Assembly (NCBI RefSeq): GCF_020687685.1
Contig: NZ_JAJEWM010000001.1
Span: 1,426,001-1,490,000, forward strand
Reading direction: 5' to 3'
Source: Tessaracoccus sp. OS52
GTDB lineage: Bacteria; Actinomycetota; Actinomycetes; Propionibacteriales; Propionibacteriaceae
Length of the DNA: 64,000 nucleotides
The translations under genes were made by a program, and so were the position numbers. Below, one piece after another: positions 9,452 to 19,000 of this stretch (positions within the stretch are counted from its first letter, which is position 1; every line of letters begins with the position of its first letter). Under the pieces are notes generated by a model, which searched no databases, was not told the origin of the DNA, and saw only the letters and a program-made list of their open reading frames with translations.

Positions 9452-10645
9452 TCAGCGAACAGCGGCGATCGCCTGCGCGACGTGGTCGACGTTGCTGCTG
9501 TTGAGAGCAGCCACGCACATGCGCCCCGAATCGGTGCCGTAGACGGCATGCTCGGTGCGCAGCGCGATCATCTGGTCCTTGGACAACCCCGAGTAGCTGA
9601 ACATCCCGAGCTGGTCGTTGATGAAGTCCATGTCCTCGATGCCGTGTTCGCGGAGGCCCTGGACCAGGCGTCCACGAAGGGACTTGATCCGGTTGCGCAT
9701 GCCGGCCAGCTCGTTCTCCCAGCTCGCGCGCAGTTCCGGGTCGCGGAGGATGGTGTCCACCAGGGCAGCCCCCTGGGTGGCGGGGTTGGAGTAGTTGGTG
9801 CGAATGCAGATCTTCAACTGCGAAAGGACCTTGCGCGCGGTCTCGGCGTCGGGTGAGACCACGTGCAGGGCGCCGATCCGTTCGCCGTAGAGGCTGAAGG
9901 ACTTGGAGAACGAGGTGGTCACGAGGAACTCGAGACCGGCATCGATGAACTTGCCGATGACGGCCCCGTCCTCCTCGATGCCGAAGCCGAAGCCCTGGTA
10001 GGCCATGTCCACCAGTGCCACCAGTTCACCCTCCCGGATGACGCTGATCACCCGGTCCCACTGCGCGGAGTCGAGGTCATAACCGGTGGGGTTGTGACAG
10101 CAGGCGTGCAGCACGACGATGGTGCCGGGCGCGGCCGCGCGGAGGTCCTCCAGCATTCCGTCGAAGTCGATCCCGCGGGTCTCGCGAGAGTAGTAGCGGT
10201 ACTCCTCGACGGGGTATCCGGCTCGGGTGAACAACGCGCGGTGGTTCTCCCAGCTGGGCGAGGAGATGAGCACGGTCGCGTCGCCGTCGATGGTTCGCAG
10301 GAAGTCGGCCGCCACCTTGAGGGCACCTGTCCCCCCGAGGGTCTGGACGGTGGTGATCCGCCCGGAGCCGACCGCGTCGGAATCCGCGCCGAAGACCAAC
10401 TCCTTGGTGGCGACGTTGTAGGAGGCCAACCCGTCGATCCCGAGGTACCCGTGGGGACGAGCGGCCTTGGTCAGACGTTCCTCGGCAGCCCGCACGGAGT
10501 CCAGGAGCGGGATCCTGCCGTCCTCGCCCAGGTACACGCCCACGCCGAGGTTGACCTTGGTAGTCCTGTCGTCGGAGTTGAAGGCCTCGGTCAGCCCGAG
10601 AATCGGGTCTGCGGGGGCGAGCTCTGTCCGGTCGAGGATGGTCAT
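9452..10645 (-). CDS. Class I aspartate/aromatic amino acid aminotransferase
   Basis: PLP-dependent fold-type I aminotransferase of the AspC/TyrB subfamily, 397 aa. It transfers the amino group of aspartate (or an aromatic amino acid) to 2-oxoglutarate. The N-terminal pattern DPILGLTEAF...KVNLGVGVY is the AspC/TyrB signature. The PLP-lysine region is SFSKSFSLYGERIGAL, and the C-terminal part carries the substrate-binding SGRMCVAALN segment. The ATG at 10645 is preferred over a GTG nine bases upstream, because a GAAAGG ribosome-binding site is properly spaced (8 nt) only for the ATG. The gene stands alone, convergent with recD. Substrate preference (Asp versus Tyr/Phe) cannot be read from the sequence. 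Confidence 0.88.
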   Translation of the reverse strand: MTILDRTELAPADPILGLTEAFNSDDRTTKVNLGVGVYLGEDGRIPLLDSVRAAEERLTKAARPHGYLGIDGLASYNVATKELVFGADSDAVGSGRITTVQTLGGTGALKVAADFLRTIDGDATVLISSPSWENHRALFTRAGYPVEEYRYYSRETRGIDFDGMLEDLRAAAPGTIVVLHACCHNPTGYDLDSAQWDRVISVIREGELVALVDMAYQGFGFGIEEDGAVIGKFIDAGLEFLVTTSFSKSFSLYGERIGALHVVSPDAETARKVLSQLKICIRTNYSNPATQGAALVDTILRDPELRASWENELAGMRNRIKSLRGRLVQGLREHGIEDMDFINDQLGMFSYSGLSKDQMIALRTEHAVYGTDSGRMCVAALNSSNVDHVAQAIAAVR

Positions 10646-10758
10646 GGAGTGCACCTTTCGTCGTCTGCGCGCTCAAGCCTACAGTCGGGGACGATCGCGG
10701 ACCGAACCTGCCGCCGCCCCCGAACTGCACTATCTTCTACTCAACCGAGGGAGTACGG

Positions 10759-11898
10759 ATGAAGATCGGCTTCGGCGAATCACCCCAGTCGACGCTTGGC
10801 GTGGAGTGGGAGCTCGCCATCGTTGACCTGGCCACCTTGGAGCAGGTTCCCGCCGCCCACTACGTGCTCGATGGAGTCGAGGATCCCGTGAACGGCCCCA
10901 TCAGGGGCGAGTACCTGCAGAGCATGATCGAGCTCGTCTCCGGTGTGCACCACACCGTCGCAGGGGTGCTCGAAGATCTGTCCCGACTGCTGCACCACGT
11001 GATCGAGGTGCTTGAGCCGCACGGTTGCACTGTGCTGGCCATGGGCGCGCATCCGTTCGGGGACCCCACCGAGCAGCCGCCCGTGAAGAAGGCCCAGTAC
11101 CGGCGGGTACGGGAGCGCAACGGGTGGTGGGGCGAGTTGATGGTGATCAACGGCCTCCACATCCACACCGGGGTGGCGAGCAGGGACAAGGCCCTTCCCA
11201 TGACCTACGGTCTGGCGAGGTTCATCCCATACTTCATCGCCCTGTCGGCATCGTCACCGTTCTGGCTGGGCATCGACACCAGGTTCGCCTCCCAGCGCAC
11301 CATGCTGTTCCAGCAATTGCCCACCAACGGGCTGCCCTACCACATGACCTCGTGGCAGGAGTACGAGAAGTACGCCTCGGAACTCGAGGGCGTCGGCCTC
11401 ATCCAGAACCCCTCCGAGATCCGCTGGGACGTGCGGCCCTCCACGTTCGGGACGGTGGAGAACCGGTCCATGGACTGCGTACCCACGCTCATGGAGATCG
11501 GCGCTCTGGCCGCGCTCAGCCAGACTCTGGTGGAGCGCATGTCGCGGGAGCTCGACGCCGGCGGCGCCATCGACAGGTTGCCATTCTGGTTCATGCGGGA
11601 GAACAAGTGGCGCGCCGCCCGCTACGGGATGGGAGCCGAGGTCATCACCCCCCGCCCGGAGGAGCACACCATCATGATCCGTGAAGGCCTTCGCCGCTGG
11701 CTGGAGGAGCTGGCGCCGACTGCGGCGGAGCTGGGCTGCGCCGCGAATCTGGAGGATTGCGCCCGGCTGGCCGCGGGCGGACCAAGCTACGTCCGCCAAC
11801 GCCGCGTGCACGCGGAGACCGGAGACCTGGGGGCGGTGGTGCGGTCGGTGATCGCGGAGACCATGCAGGGGCGCCCGAGGTTCGAGGGGCCGCAGTGA
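10759..11898 (+). CDS. Glutamate-cysteine ligase-like carboxylate-amine ligase (YbdK/GCS2 family)
   Basis: 379-aa member of the GCS2 family (YbdK / EgtA type), ATP-dependent enzymes that join the gamma-carboxyl of glutamate or a similar acid to an amine. Family signs are the N-terminal GVEWELAIVDL (metal/ATP-binding Glu residues), GAHPFGDP near residue 95, LHIHTGV with paired histidines near 130, and ENRSMDCVPTL near 235. The start ATG has GAGGGAG upstream. The stop overlaps the GTG of the following glutamine amidotransferase (GTGA), so the two are translationally coupled and probably act in one pathway. The product is unknown: many members are annotated YbdK without a proven physiological substrate, and a role in low-molecular-weight thiol synthesis is possible but not shown. 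Confidence 0.85.
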   Translation: MKIGFGESPQSTLGVEWELAIVDLATLEQVPAAHYVLDGVEDPVNGPIRGEYLQSMIELVSGVHHTVAGVLEDLSRLLHHVIEVLEPHGCTVLAMGAHPFGDPTEQPPVKKAQYRRVRERNGWWGELMVINGLHIHTGVASRDKALPMTYGLARFIPYFIALSASSPFWLGIDTRFASQRTMLFQQLPTNGLPYHMTSWQEYEKYASELEGVGLIQNPSEIRWDVRPSTFGTVENRSMDCVPTLMEIGALAALSQTLVERMSRELDAGGAIDRLPFWFMRENKWRAARYGMGAEVITPRPEEHTIMIREGLRRWLEELAPTAAELGCAANLEDCARLAAGGPSYVRQRRVHAETGDLGAVVRSVIAETMQGRPRFEGPQ

Positions 11899-12632
11899 AG
11901 CCGTTCCTGCTGCTCAGCACCCGCCCGGAGGACGCCGCCGCCGCCGGTGAACTGGAAGCAGTCGTGCGGTTCGGCGCGCTGCCACCCGACGGCGCGCGCC
12001 AGTTCCGCGTCGAGGCCGCCCCACTCCCGCGGATCGATCTCGACGACTACTCGGGAGTCATCCTCGGTGGCGGCCCGTTCAACTCCAGCGACGCCGACAA
12101 GTCCGACCTCCAACTCCGCGTCGAGGCCGACCTGCGCCGGGTCCTCGACGACGTCATCGCGACCGACAGGCCGTTCCTGGGACTGTGTTACGGAATCGGC
12201 ACCGTCACCTCCTTGCTGGGAGGCGTCGTCGACCGCCGCTTCGGGGAACCGGTCGGTGCGGTGGACATCGATGTGACCGACGCCGGCCGGAGCGATCCCC
12301 TGCTGGCCGAGGTGCCGGACCGGTTCCGGGCCTTCGTCGGCCACAAGGAAGCGGTCTCGTCACTCCCCGACGGCGCCGTGCTGCTGGCGACGAGCGGGCC
12401 CTGCCCGGTCCAGATGTTCCGGGTCGGGGCGAACTGCTACGTCACCCAGTTCCACCCTGAGCTGGACGCGCCGGGGATCGCGCTGCGCATCAACGTCTAC
12501 AAGCACGCGGGCTATTTCCACCCGGCTGAGACCCAACAGCTGCTCGAGGCCACCGCGCAGGCAGCGATAACGCCGCAGGTGCACAGCATCCTGCGGCGTT
12601 TCGTGGAGCGCTACGCGGTTCAGTCCAGGTAG
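11895..12632 (+). CDS. Class I glutamine amidotransferase
   Basis: 245-aa stand-alone class I glutamine amidotransferase (GuaA-type glutaminase fold). The nucleophile elbow is FLGLCYGIG near residues 93-101, with the Cys as nucleophile. The His-Glu dyad is QFHPELD near residue 192. It lacks the synthetase domain of GMP synthase. The true start is the GTG at 11895 overlapping the ligase stop by four bases; longer in-frame extensions run inside the ligase gene. Coupling suggests it hydrolyses a gamma-glutamyl product or supplies ammonia to the ligase reaction; this is inference. Its last 13 bases overlap the 3' end of the convergent sigA gene. Confidence 0.85.
   Translation: MKPFLLLSTRPEDAAAAGELEAVVRFGALPPDGARQFRVEAAPLPRIDLDDYSGVILGGGPFNSSDADKSDLQLRVEADLRRVLDDVIATDRPFLGLCYGIGTVTSLLGGVVDRRFGEPVGAVDIDVTDAGRSDPLLAEVPDRFRAFVGHKEAVSSLPDGAVLLATSGPCPVQMFRVGANCYVTQFHPELDAPGIALRINVYKHAGYFHPAETQQLLEATAQAAITPQVHSILRRFVERYAVQSR
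12569..12600 (-). terminator. Candidate sigA terminator inside the amidotransferase 3' end
   Basis: An 11-bp perfect stem (AACGCCGCAGG / CCTGCGGCGTT) with a 10-base loop lies 20 bases beyond the sigA stop. It sits within the coding sequence of the convergent amidotransferase. No long T tract is seen. Confidence 0.5.
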
Positions 12633-14002
12633 TCGCGCAGGACTTGCGAGCGCGAGGGATGCCTGAGCTTCGACATGGTCTTTGACTCTATCTGCCTGAT
12701 CCGTTCCCGCGTGACCCCGTAGACCTTGCCGATCTCGTCCAGGGTCTTGGGCTGCCCGTCGGTGAGCCCGAAGCGCATCGAGACCACACCGGCCTCCCGC
12801 TCGCTGAGGGTATCCAGCACGTCGTTCAACTGCTCCTGCAGCAGTGTGAAGTTGACCGCGTCGGCGGGCACGACCGCCTCGGAGTCCTCAATCAGGTCGC
12901 CGAACTCCGAATCACCGTCCTCGCCGAGCGGGGTGTGCAGCGAGATGGGCTCGCGACCGTACTTCTGGACCTCGACCACCTTCTCCGGGGTCATGTCCAG
13001 TTCCTTGGCAAGCTCGTCCGGGGTCGGCTCCCTGCCGAGGTCCTGCAGCATCTGGCGCTGCACGCGTGCGAGCTTGTTGATGACCTCCACCATGTGCACC
13101 GGGATGCGGATGGTGCGCGCCTGGTCCGCCATGGCTCGCGTGATGGCCTGCTTGATCCACCACGTGGCGTAGGTGGAGAACTTGAAGCCCTTGGTGTAGT
13201 CGAACTTCTCGACCGCGCGGATGAGGCCGAGGTTGCCCTCCTGGATCAGGTCCAGGAACAGCATGCCGCGGCCGGTGTAGCGCTTGGCCAGCGAAACCAC
13301 GAGTCGAAGGTTGGCCTCGAGCAGGTGGTTCTTGGCCCGGCGGCCGTCGGCAGCGATCCACTCATAGTCCTCGAGGTCCTCAGCGCTGACGGGTTGCTCG
13401 GTGTCTGCGATGCGCTCCTCGGCGAACAGCCCGGCCTCGATCCGCTTGGCGAGTTCGACCTCCTCGACGGCGTTGAGCAGGGCCACCTTTCCGATCTGCT
13501 TGAGGTAGTCCTTCACGGGGTCCGCGGTTGCGCCGGCGGAGACCACCTGCTGCTCTGGTTCGTCGGCGTCGTCGGAGTCCTTGAGGGCGAAACCCTCCTC
13601 CTCCACGAGTTCCTTCTCCAGGGGCGCTTCCTTCTCCTCCGAGAAGGCCGAGTCGTCGACGTCGTCAAGGGTGCGCTTCTTGCCACCGACGGTGAGCACG
13701 ACGTCGTCGCCGTCGCGCTTGAACTCGACCTCGATCTCGCCTCCGGCCACCTGCTCGATGGTGGGTTCGGTGGACGCGGCGCCAGCCGACTTGGCCTTCG
13801 CCGAGGATCGGGCGCCCTTGGCGGCAGGCGCGGTCTTCGCGCGGGCGGCGGGCTTCGACGCGGGCTCGGCGGCTCCGGCCTTGGTCCGGGAACGGGTCAC
13901 AGGCTTCGCTTCGGCGGTGTTGCTCTCAGCAGCCGCCCCCGCAGTCTTGCGGGAGCGCGTAGCCTTCGCGGGGTTCTGATCTTGACTCGATCCAGCAGTC
14001 AC
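12620..14002 (-). CDS. sigA: Primary RNA polymerase sigma factor (SigA/HrdB/RpoD)
   Basis: Housekeeping sigma-70 factor, 460 aa. The first 100 residues are a low-complexity Ala/Lys/Arg/Thr-rich extension, as in other actinobacterial SigA/HrdB. Region 1.2 begins at [16 protein letters not shown]. Region 2 carries [28 protein letters not shown] and [13 protein letters not shown]. Region 3 contains [12 protein letters not shown]. Region 4 contains the helix-turn-helix [20 protein letters not shown], ending [16 protein letters not shown]. The start is GTG with GAGAGGAA upstream. It lies back to back with the group-2 factor SigB, the gene pair sharing a 254-base intergenic region. Confidence 0.97.
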   Translation of the reverse strand: MTAGSSQDQNPAKATRSRKTAGAAAESNTAEAKPVTRSRTKAGAAEPASKPAARAKTAPAAKGARSSAKAKSAGAASTEPTIEQVAGGEIEVEFKRDGDDVVLTVGGKKRTLDDVDDSAFSEEKEAPLEKELVEEEGFALKDSDDADEPEQQVVSAGATADPVKDYLKQIGKVALLNAVEEVELAKRIEAGLFAEERIADTEQPVSAEDLEDYEWIAADGRRAKNHLLEANLRLVVSLAKRYTGRGMLFLDLIQEGNLGLIRAVEKFDYTKGFKFSTYATWWIKQAITRAMADQARTIRIPVHMVEVINKLARVQRQMLQDLGREPTPDELAKELDMTPEKVVEVQKYGREPISLHTPLGEDGDSEFGDLIEDSEAVVPADAVNFTLLQEQLNDVLDTLSEREAGVVSMRFGLTDGQPKTLDEIGKVYGVTRERIRQIESKTMSKLRHPSRSQVLRDYLD

Positions 14003-14197
14003 AGCGTTCCTCTCGAGGGTCCTACAGGTTTTTGGGCACGCAACGACCCGTGTCAGTCAAGGGACGTCGTCCTCAATGATTCCACGCGGATTGGCCGGAC
14101 TCAAACCGGAATCGGGGAGATCCCCTGCCGTCGGCCCTGTTCCCGCGGGGGCTGCGTCAGACCGGAGTCTGATTCTGACAAACCTACCCGCTGGTGT

Positions 14198-14223
14198 GGA
14201 ACCTTCTGGCGACGAGGTGCGTT
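14198..14223 (+). promoter_or_regulatory. Candidate ECF-type (SigH/SigR) promoter of sigB
   Basis: GGAAC at 14198-14202 and GTT at 14221-14223 are separated by exactly 18 bases. This is the GGAA(T/C)-N18-GTT arrangement used by SigH/SigR-family ECF sigma factors. A start about 7 bases after GTT would leave a leader that includes the GAGAAAGGGA ribosome-binding site before the ATG at 14257. In mycobacteria and corynebacteria sigB is known to be transcribed by ECF sigma factors. Confidence 0.6.
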
Positions 14224-14256
14224 GTTACATCTGAAGACGCGAGAAAGGGACATGAA

Positions 14257-15201
14257 ATGATCTCAACCGCTCGGAACCGGAGCACCGACGGCATCGATGG
14301 CAAGGATGCGGTCGGTCTCTACCTGGATTCGATTGCCAAGACCGCTCTGCTCTCGGCCGCCGACGAGGTGGAGCTTGCACGCACCATTGAGGCGGGCCTC
14401 TACGCCAGCAAGGTCCTCGAAGGCGAAGTGGAGACGAAGACCGACGCCACCACGGACGAACTCGAGCAGATCGCCGCTGAGGGTGAGCGCGCGATGCAGC
14501 ACTTCATCAAGGCCAACCTGAGGCTGGTGGTCTCGGTCGCCCGCAAGTACGGCAGGGCGCAGATGCCGCTGCTGGACCTGGTCCAGGAGGGCAACACCGG
14601 CCTCATCCGGGCGGTCGAGAAGTTCGACTACGCCAAGGGCTTCAAGTTCTCCACCTACGCCACCTGGTGGGTCCGGCAGGCGATTTCACGAGGCATCGCC
14701 CAGCAGGGCCGCATCGTGAGGCTTCCCGTCCACGTGGCCGAGCAGGTAAACCAGGTGTCGGCCGTACGCCGGAACCTGGAGCGCCAGCTGGGACGCGAGC
14801 CCGAAGTGGCCGAGATCGCATCCGAACTGGACCTGCCGGAGTCGCGGATCATCGACCTCATCCGCTACTCCCGCGAGCACGTCTCGCTGGACGCCCCCGT
14901 TGAGGCCGACGGTGACACCGCCCTGGGCGACCTGATCGCACGTGAGACCTCCCCCGGGCCCGACGAGATGGTCCTGGACGCGGAGGACCGCGCCCGCCTC
15001 GACGGGATGCTCTCCGGCCTGGACGAGCGCTCGGCCGACGTGGTGCGTCGCCGCTACGGCCTCCTGGACGGCAGGCAGGCGAAGCTGGCAGACATCGGTC
15101 AGCAGTGGGGCATCACGGCCGAACGCGTGCGCCAGATCGAGCGCATGGCACTGGCCAAGATGCGCGAGACGACGGACGCAGCCCAGAGCAACGCCGCCTG
15201 A
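14257..15201 (+). CDS. sigB: Group-2 RNA polymerase sigma factor (SigB-like)
   Basis: Non-essential-type sigma-70 paralogue of SigA, 314 aa, without the long N-terminal extension. Region 1.2 is DAVGLYLDSIAKTALL. Region 2 is [39 protein letters not shown] and [13 protein letters not shown]. Region 4 ends in ITAERVRQIERMALAKMRE. The start is the ATG at 14257, six bases after GAGAAAGGGA; a longer in-frame reading from 14194 has no ribosome-binding site. It is divergent from sigA and convergent with tesB. The upstream GGAAC-N18-GTT motif suggests stress-induced transcription. By family it directs general stress and stationary-phase transcription in actinobacteria. Confidence 0.92.
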   Translation: MISTARNRSTDGIDGKDAVGLYLDSIAKTALLSAADEVELARTIEAGLYASKVLEGEVETKTDATTDELEQIAAEGERAMQHFIKANLRLVVSVARKYGRAQMPLLDLVQEGNTGLIRAVEKFDYAKGFKFSTYATWWVRQAISRGIAQQGRIVRLPVHVAEQVNQVSAVRRNLERQLGREPEVAEIASELDLPESRIIDLIRYSREHVSLDAPVEADGDTALGDLIARETSPGPDEMVLDAEDRARLDGMLSGLDERSADVVRRRYGLLDGRQAKLADIGQQWGITAERVRQIERMALAKMRETTDAAQSNAA

Positions 15202-15215
15202 TCCAAGGAACAGCC

Positions 15216-15252
15216 CAGGAGGGCCTCATCCCACGCGGATGAGGCCCTCCTG
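15216..15252. terminator. Strong hairpin terminator shared by sigB and tesB, overlapping the tesB 3' end
   Basis: A perfect 16-bp stem (CAGGAGGGCCTCATCC and its complement, loop CACGC) starts 15 bases after the sigB stop. It extends into the last codons and stop of the convergent tesB. No T tract is seen. It can act on both strands. Confidence 0.65.
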
Positions 15253-16062
15253 CGCGCATGAGGCCACCAGCAGACCGTCCTGGTAGAGGCTGCCCTTGCA
15301 GAAACCCCGGGCCCCCGACGTCGAGGGCGAAATCATGTCGTAGAGCAGCCACTCGTCGGACCTGAACGGACGGTGGAACCACATCGCGTGGTCCACCGAA
15401 GCCGCCTGCAGTCCGGGAGACATGAAGGCGAGCTCGTGCTGCACCGTCGAGACGCTGAGCAGCGTGATGTCGGACAGGTACGCGGCGACGGCGGCGTGGA
15501 GCCTGCCGTCGTCGGGCAGCGGGGTCTGGGTCCTGACCCAGGCTCGCATCACCCCGCCCTGGTCGCTCGGCCGCGGCTCGCTGGCCAGGCGCACGTCCAG
15601 GGCATCCCATTCCGAGAGGTGGTGCAGACGGCTGCCGAACTGCTCCTCCAGCACCCCGCGCAGCGGCGGGCAGTCCTCGGGGGCGCTGACGTCGGTGGGT
15701 GGCTTAGCAGAGTGGTCGAGGCCCGGTTCAGGCAGCTGGAAGCTGCAATTGAGCTGGAAGATCTCGTCGTCGCCCTGGCGGGTGACGACGCGGCGCGCGC
15801 TGAAGGTGCGACCGTTGCGCAGGTCGTCCACCTCGAACCGTAGCGGAGCGTTCGGTGAGCCGGGCCGCAGGAAGTAGGCGTGCAGAGAGTGGACCGGACG
15901 GTCGTCCGGGACGGTCTGCATCGCGGCCCACAAGGTCTGGGCGAGCACCTGGCCCCCGAAGAGGCGCTGAAAGTAGGTGTCGGGCTGCGGTCCGCGGAAC
16001 TTGAGGTCGCCAACCTGCAGGATGTCGAACAGGGCTACGAGATCTTCGACGGTATGGGGCAC
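15226..16062 (-). CDS. tesB: Acyl-CoA thioesterase II (TesB)
   Basis: Double hot-dog acyl-CoA thioesterase, 278 aa (E. coli TesB is 286). It hydrolyses acyl-CoA to free fatty acid and CoA. The N-terminal hot-dog contains RLFGGQVLAQTL and VHSLHAYFLRPG. The C-terminal half has the catalytic-region pattern SVDHAMWFHRPF followed by SPSTSGARGFCKG. The start is GTG at 16062, eight bases after the hrpA stop, so it probably belongs to the same transcript as hrpA. The coding end forms one arm of a terminator hairpin shared with sigB. Confidence 0.93.
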   Translation of the reverse strand: MPHTVEDLVALFDILQVGDLKFRGPQPDTYFQRLFGGQVLAQTLWAAMQTVPDDRPVHSLHAYFLRPGSPNAPLRFEVDDLRNGRTFSARRVVTRQGDDEIFQLNCSFQLPEPGLDHSAKPPTDVSAPEDCPPLRGVLEEQFGSRLHHLSEWDALDVRLASEPRPSDQGGVMRAWVRTQTPLPDDGRLHAAVAAYLSDITLLSVSTVQHELAFMSPGLQAASVDHAMWFHRPFRSDEWLLYDMISPSTSGARGFCKGSLYQDGLLVASCAQEGLIRVG

Positions 16063-16069
16063 CCCGACA

Positions 16070-19000
16070 TCATGCCACCGCCGCGCCGGCGGCGGCGATC
16101 GCCTGCCTGATGCGCTTGGCAGAGACTGGAACGGCGGTGCGGACGCCCTGCGCGAAGAGGCTGATGCGTAGCTCCTCGATCAGGAACCCCACCTCTTCGA
16201 CCGGCGGCGGCAGCGGCCCGGGTGGCTGGGCATCGCAGAGCTGCGCGTACAGCGCCTCCATCTCCTCCACCTCGTGGCGCGCGCGCTGGTCCCGCGCGGG
16301 ATTCTTCAGCGCGTTCTCGAGCCGGACGACGACGGCCTGCACATAGGCCGGCAGCCGCTCGTACCAGGGATCGGGGGTGGATGAGATGAACTTGTTGAAC
16401 GTCAGGTTCGCGAGCTGTTCGGTGACGTCCAGGCGCACCGGGTCGGTCGCCTGGAACCTCTCCAGCTGGCGTCGCGCTTCCGCCGCCGTCGCCAGGGCGC
16501 GGGCCGCGACCCGTACCACTTCCTGGGTCTGGGGAGCGCAGTCCTGGCGCACGAGATCGGCCAGACGGGCGTAGGCCTCCGCATCACGAATCCGGTCCGG
16601 GTCGCCGAGACGATGCATCAGCTGGCCGCTCGCCTTGAGCCAGGCATCGGCCAGGAGGTCCTGGACCGACGGGTACTCACTCGACCCGAGTGCCAGCTTG
16701 TCCGAGTTGGACATGTGGGCGACCACCGAGCGGACTGGCGAGGGGTTGGTGCAGACCAGCAGCCGACGCAGGCCGAGCGCGTGCTGCCAGTGCGCCCGCT
16801 CGGCGCTGTCGGCGACGGCGACGCCCACCGTCGCTCCCTCGTCCACCAGGGCGGGGTGGCCGACGACTCCGTGCCCGAGCTCCACGCTGACGGGGATGGT
16901 GCCGAAGGTCCACGACGTCTGGCCGGTGGCCGTGATGCGCTTGGCCGACCGGTTCAGCTTGCTCCGAACCCTGGGCGCGAGGTCCACCCGCAGCCGGTCC
17001 AGGTCGGGGCCACGCGCCACTTCGCGGGTGCCGTCGGAAACGATGAAAGTGGGCCGCAGGTGGCTCTCCAGGGCGTCGCGGTTCCAGTCGGTCGCCTGGA
17101 CGCGCTCCCCCGTGAGGGCCAGCAATGCCCTGGCGAGGGCAGCGGTGAAGTCCTCGCCCTCGGGTCCCGGGTGCTCGTCCAGCCATCCCAAGGCCTTGGT
17201 CGCCCAGTCCGGGGCCGGCACGAACCTGGTGCGGACCTGCTTGGGAAGACTGCGCAGGAGTCCTGTCGCCAGTTCGGCGCGCAACCCCGGGACCTGCCAG
17301 CTGAAGGGGGCGCCGTCGAGCTGGGGCAGCAACTCGAGCGGGACCTCGACGGTGACCCCGTCGTGACCCGCTCCGGGGTCGAAGACGTAGGTGATGGGCA
17401 GGGAGTGGCCGTCGACCTGCCACCTGTCGGGGAAGTCCGAGACGCTGACAGCCCCCGGCTGCACCATGCAGTCGGCAGGCGTGAGCCGCAGGAAGGAGTC
17501 GTCGGCCAGCGAGCGCAGCCACTTGTCGAGGGTCGCGGCCGAGTGCACGTCGGCCGGGATGCGGGCGTCGTAGAAGTCGTAGAGCGCGTCGTCGGGGATC
17601 AGCAGGTCCGGTCGACGCATCCGGTCGGTGAGGCGTTGGGCCTCTGCCATGGCGAACCGGTTGGCCACGACGACGTCCTGCCAGGTCTCCCACTCCCCCT
17701 CCACCAGGGCAGTACGGATGAAGATCTGCCGGGCCTGCTCAGGTTCCCTGGCGGCGTAACCCACCCGGCGGCCGCTGATGAGGGGCACGCCGAACAACGT
17801 CACCGTCTCGCTCGCCACCACCGTGCCGGTGCGCTGCTGCCAGTGTGGCTCGGACATGGTCCGGGTGATCACGTGGGCCCCTACCGCCTCCACCCATTCG
17901 GGCTTGATCGGGGCGACGGTGCGGGCCCACAGCCGGGACGTCTCCACGAGCTCGTAGGCCATCACCAGGGGTGGCGTGGAGCGGGCGCAGGAGGAGCCGG
18001 GCTGGATGGCGAACCTGGCCCCGCGCGCGCCCTGGTACTCGGTCAGGGGCTTGCGCCTGCCCTGCACCGGCTTGGAGCGCTCGGTCTCGGCAAGACCGAC
18101 GTGTGACAGGAGGCCTGACAGCAGGCTGGTCAGGATCTCGGGCATGGCACCGCCACCGCCCCGCTTGAGCTCCAGCTCCTTGGACACCTCGCGCAACTGC
18201 GAGACCAGGTCCTCCCACTCCCGGAACCGTACGAAGTGCAGGTACTCCTCGCGGCACATCCGCCGAAACGCGTTGCCGGAGAGTTCCTTGCGCCTGGCCC
18301 GAAGGTAGTTCCACACGTTGAGCAGCACCTCGAAGTCCCCGCCCTCCAGACGGGCCCGGGACGGCTCCTTGCGCGTGCCTGTGTGGACGGTGTGCCGCAG
18401 CGGCTCCGTCGAGGGCGCCTCCACCGCAGCCGCCACCTGGCCGGGGACACCTTCCCAGAACCGTCGATGGAGCACGTCGGCCGCCTGCTGGTGGTCTGCC
18501 GGGCGTTCGCGCACGTCGGGCACGGTGAGGGCGGCGACGAGCACCTGCACCTCGTCCAGGCAGCCGCGCCTGGACCCTTCCAGCAGCATGCGCCCCAGCC
18601 GGGGGTCCACCGGCATCTGGGCCAGCAGACGGCCGGTTCGCGTGAGCCGGATCTGTTCGTGGCGCTTCCTGGGGCTGATCGCTCCAAGTTCGGACAGGAC
18701 CCGAAGGCCGTCGTTGATCTGCGAGGTTTCGGGGGCCTCGACGAACGGGAACGACTCCACGTCCCCTAGCCCGGCCTGGGCCATGAGGAGGATGACCGTC
18801 GCGAGGTTGGTGCGCAGGATCTCCGGTTCCGTGAAGCGGGGGCGGGACTCGTAGTCGTCCTCGCTGTAGAGCCGGATCGCGATTCCGGGCCCCAGCCGAC
18901 CGCAGCGGCCTGCGCGCTGGTTGGCGCTGGCCTGGGATACCGGCTCGATGGGAAGACGCTGCACCTTGGTGCGCGCCGAGTAGCGGGAGATGCGGGCGTT

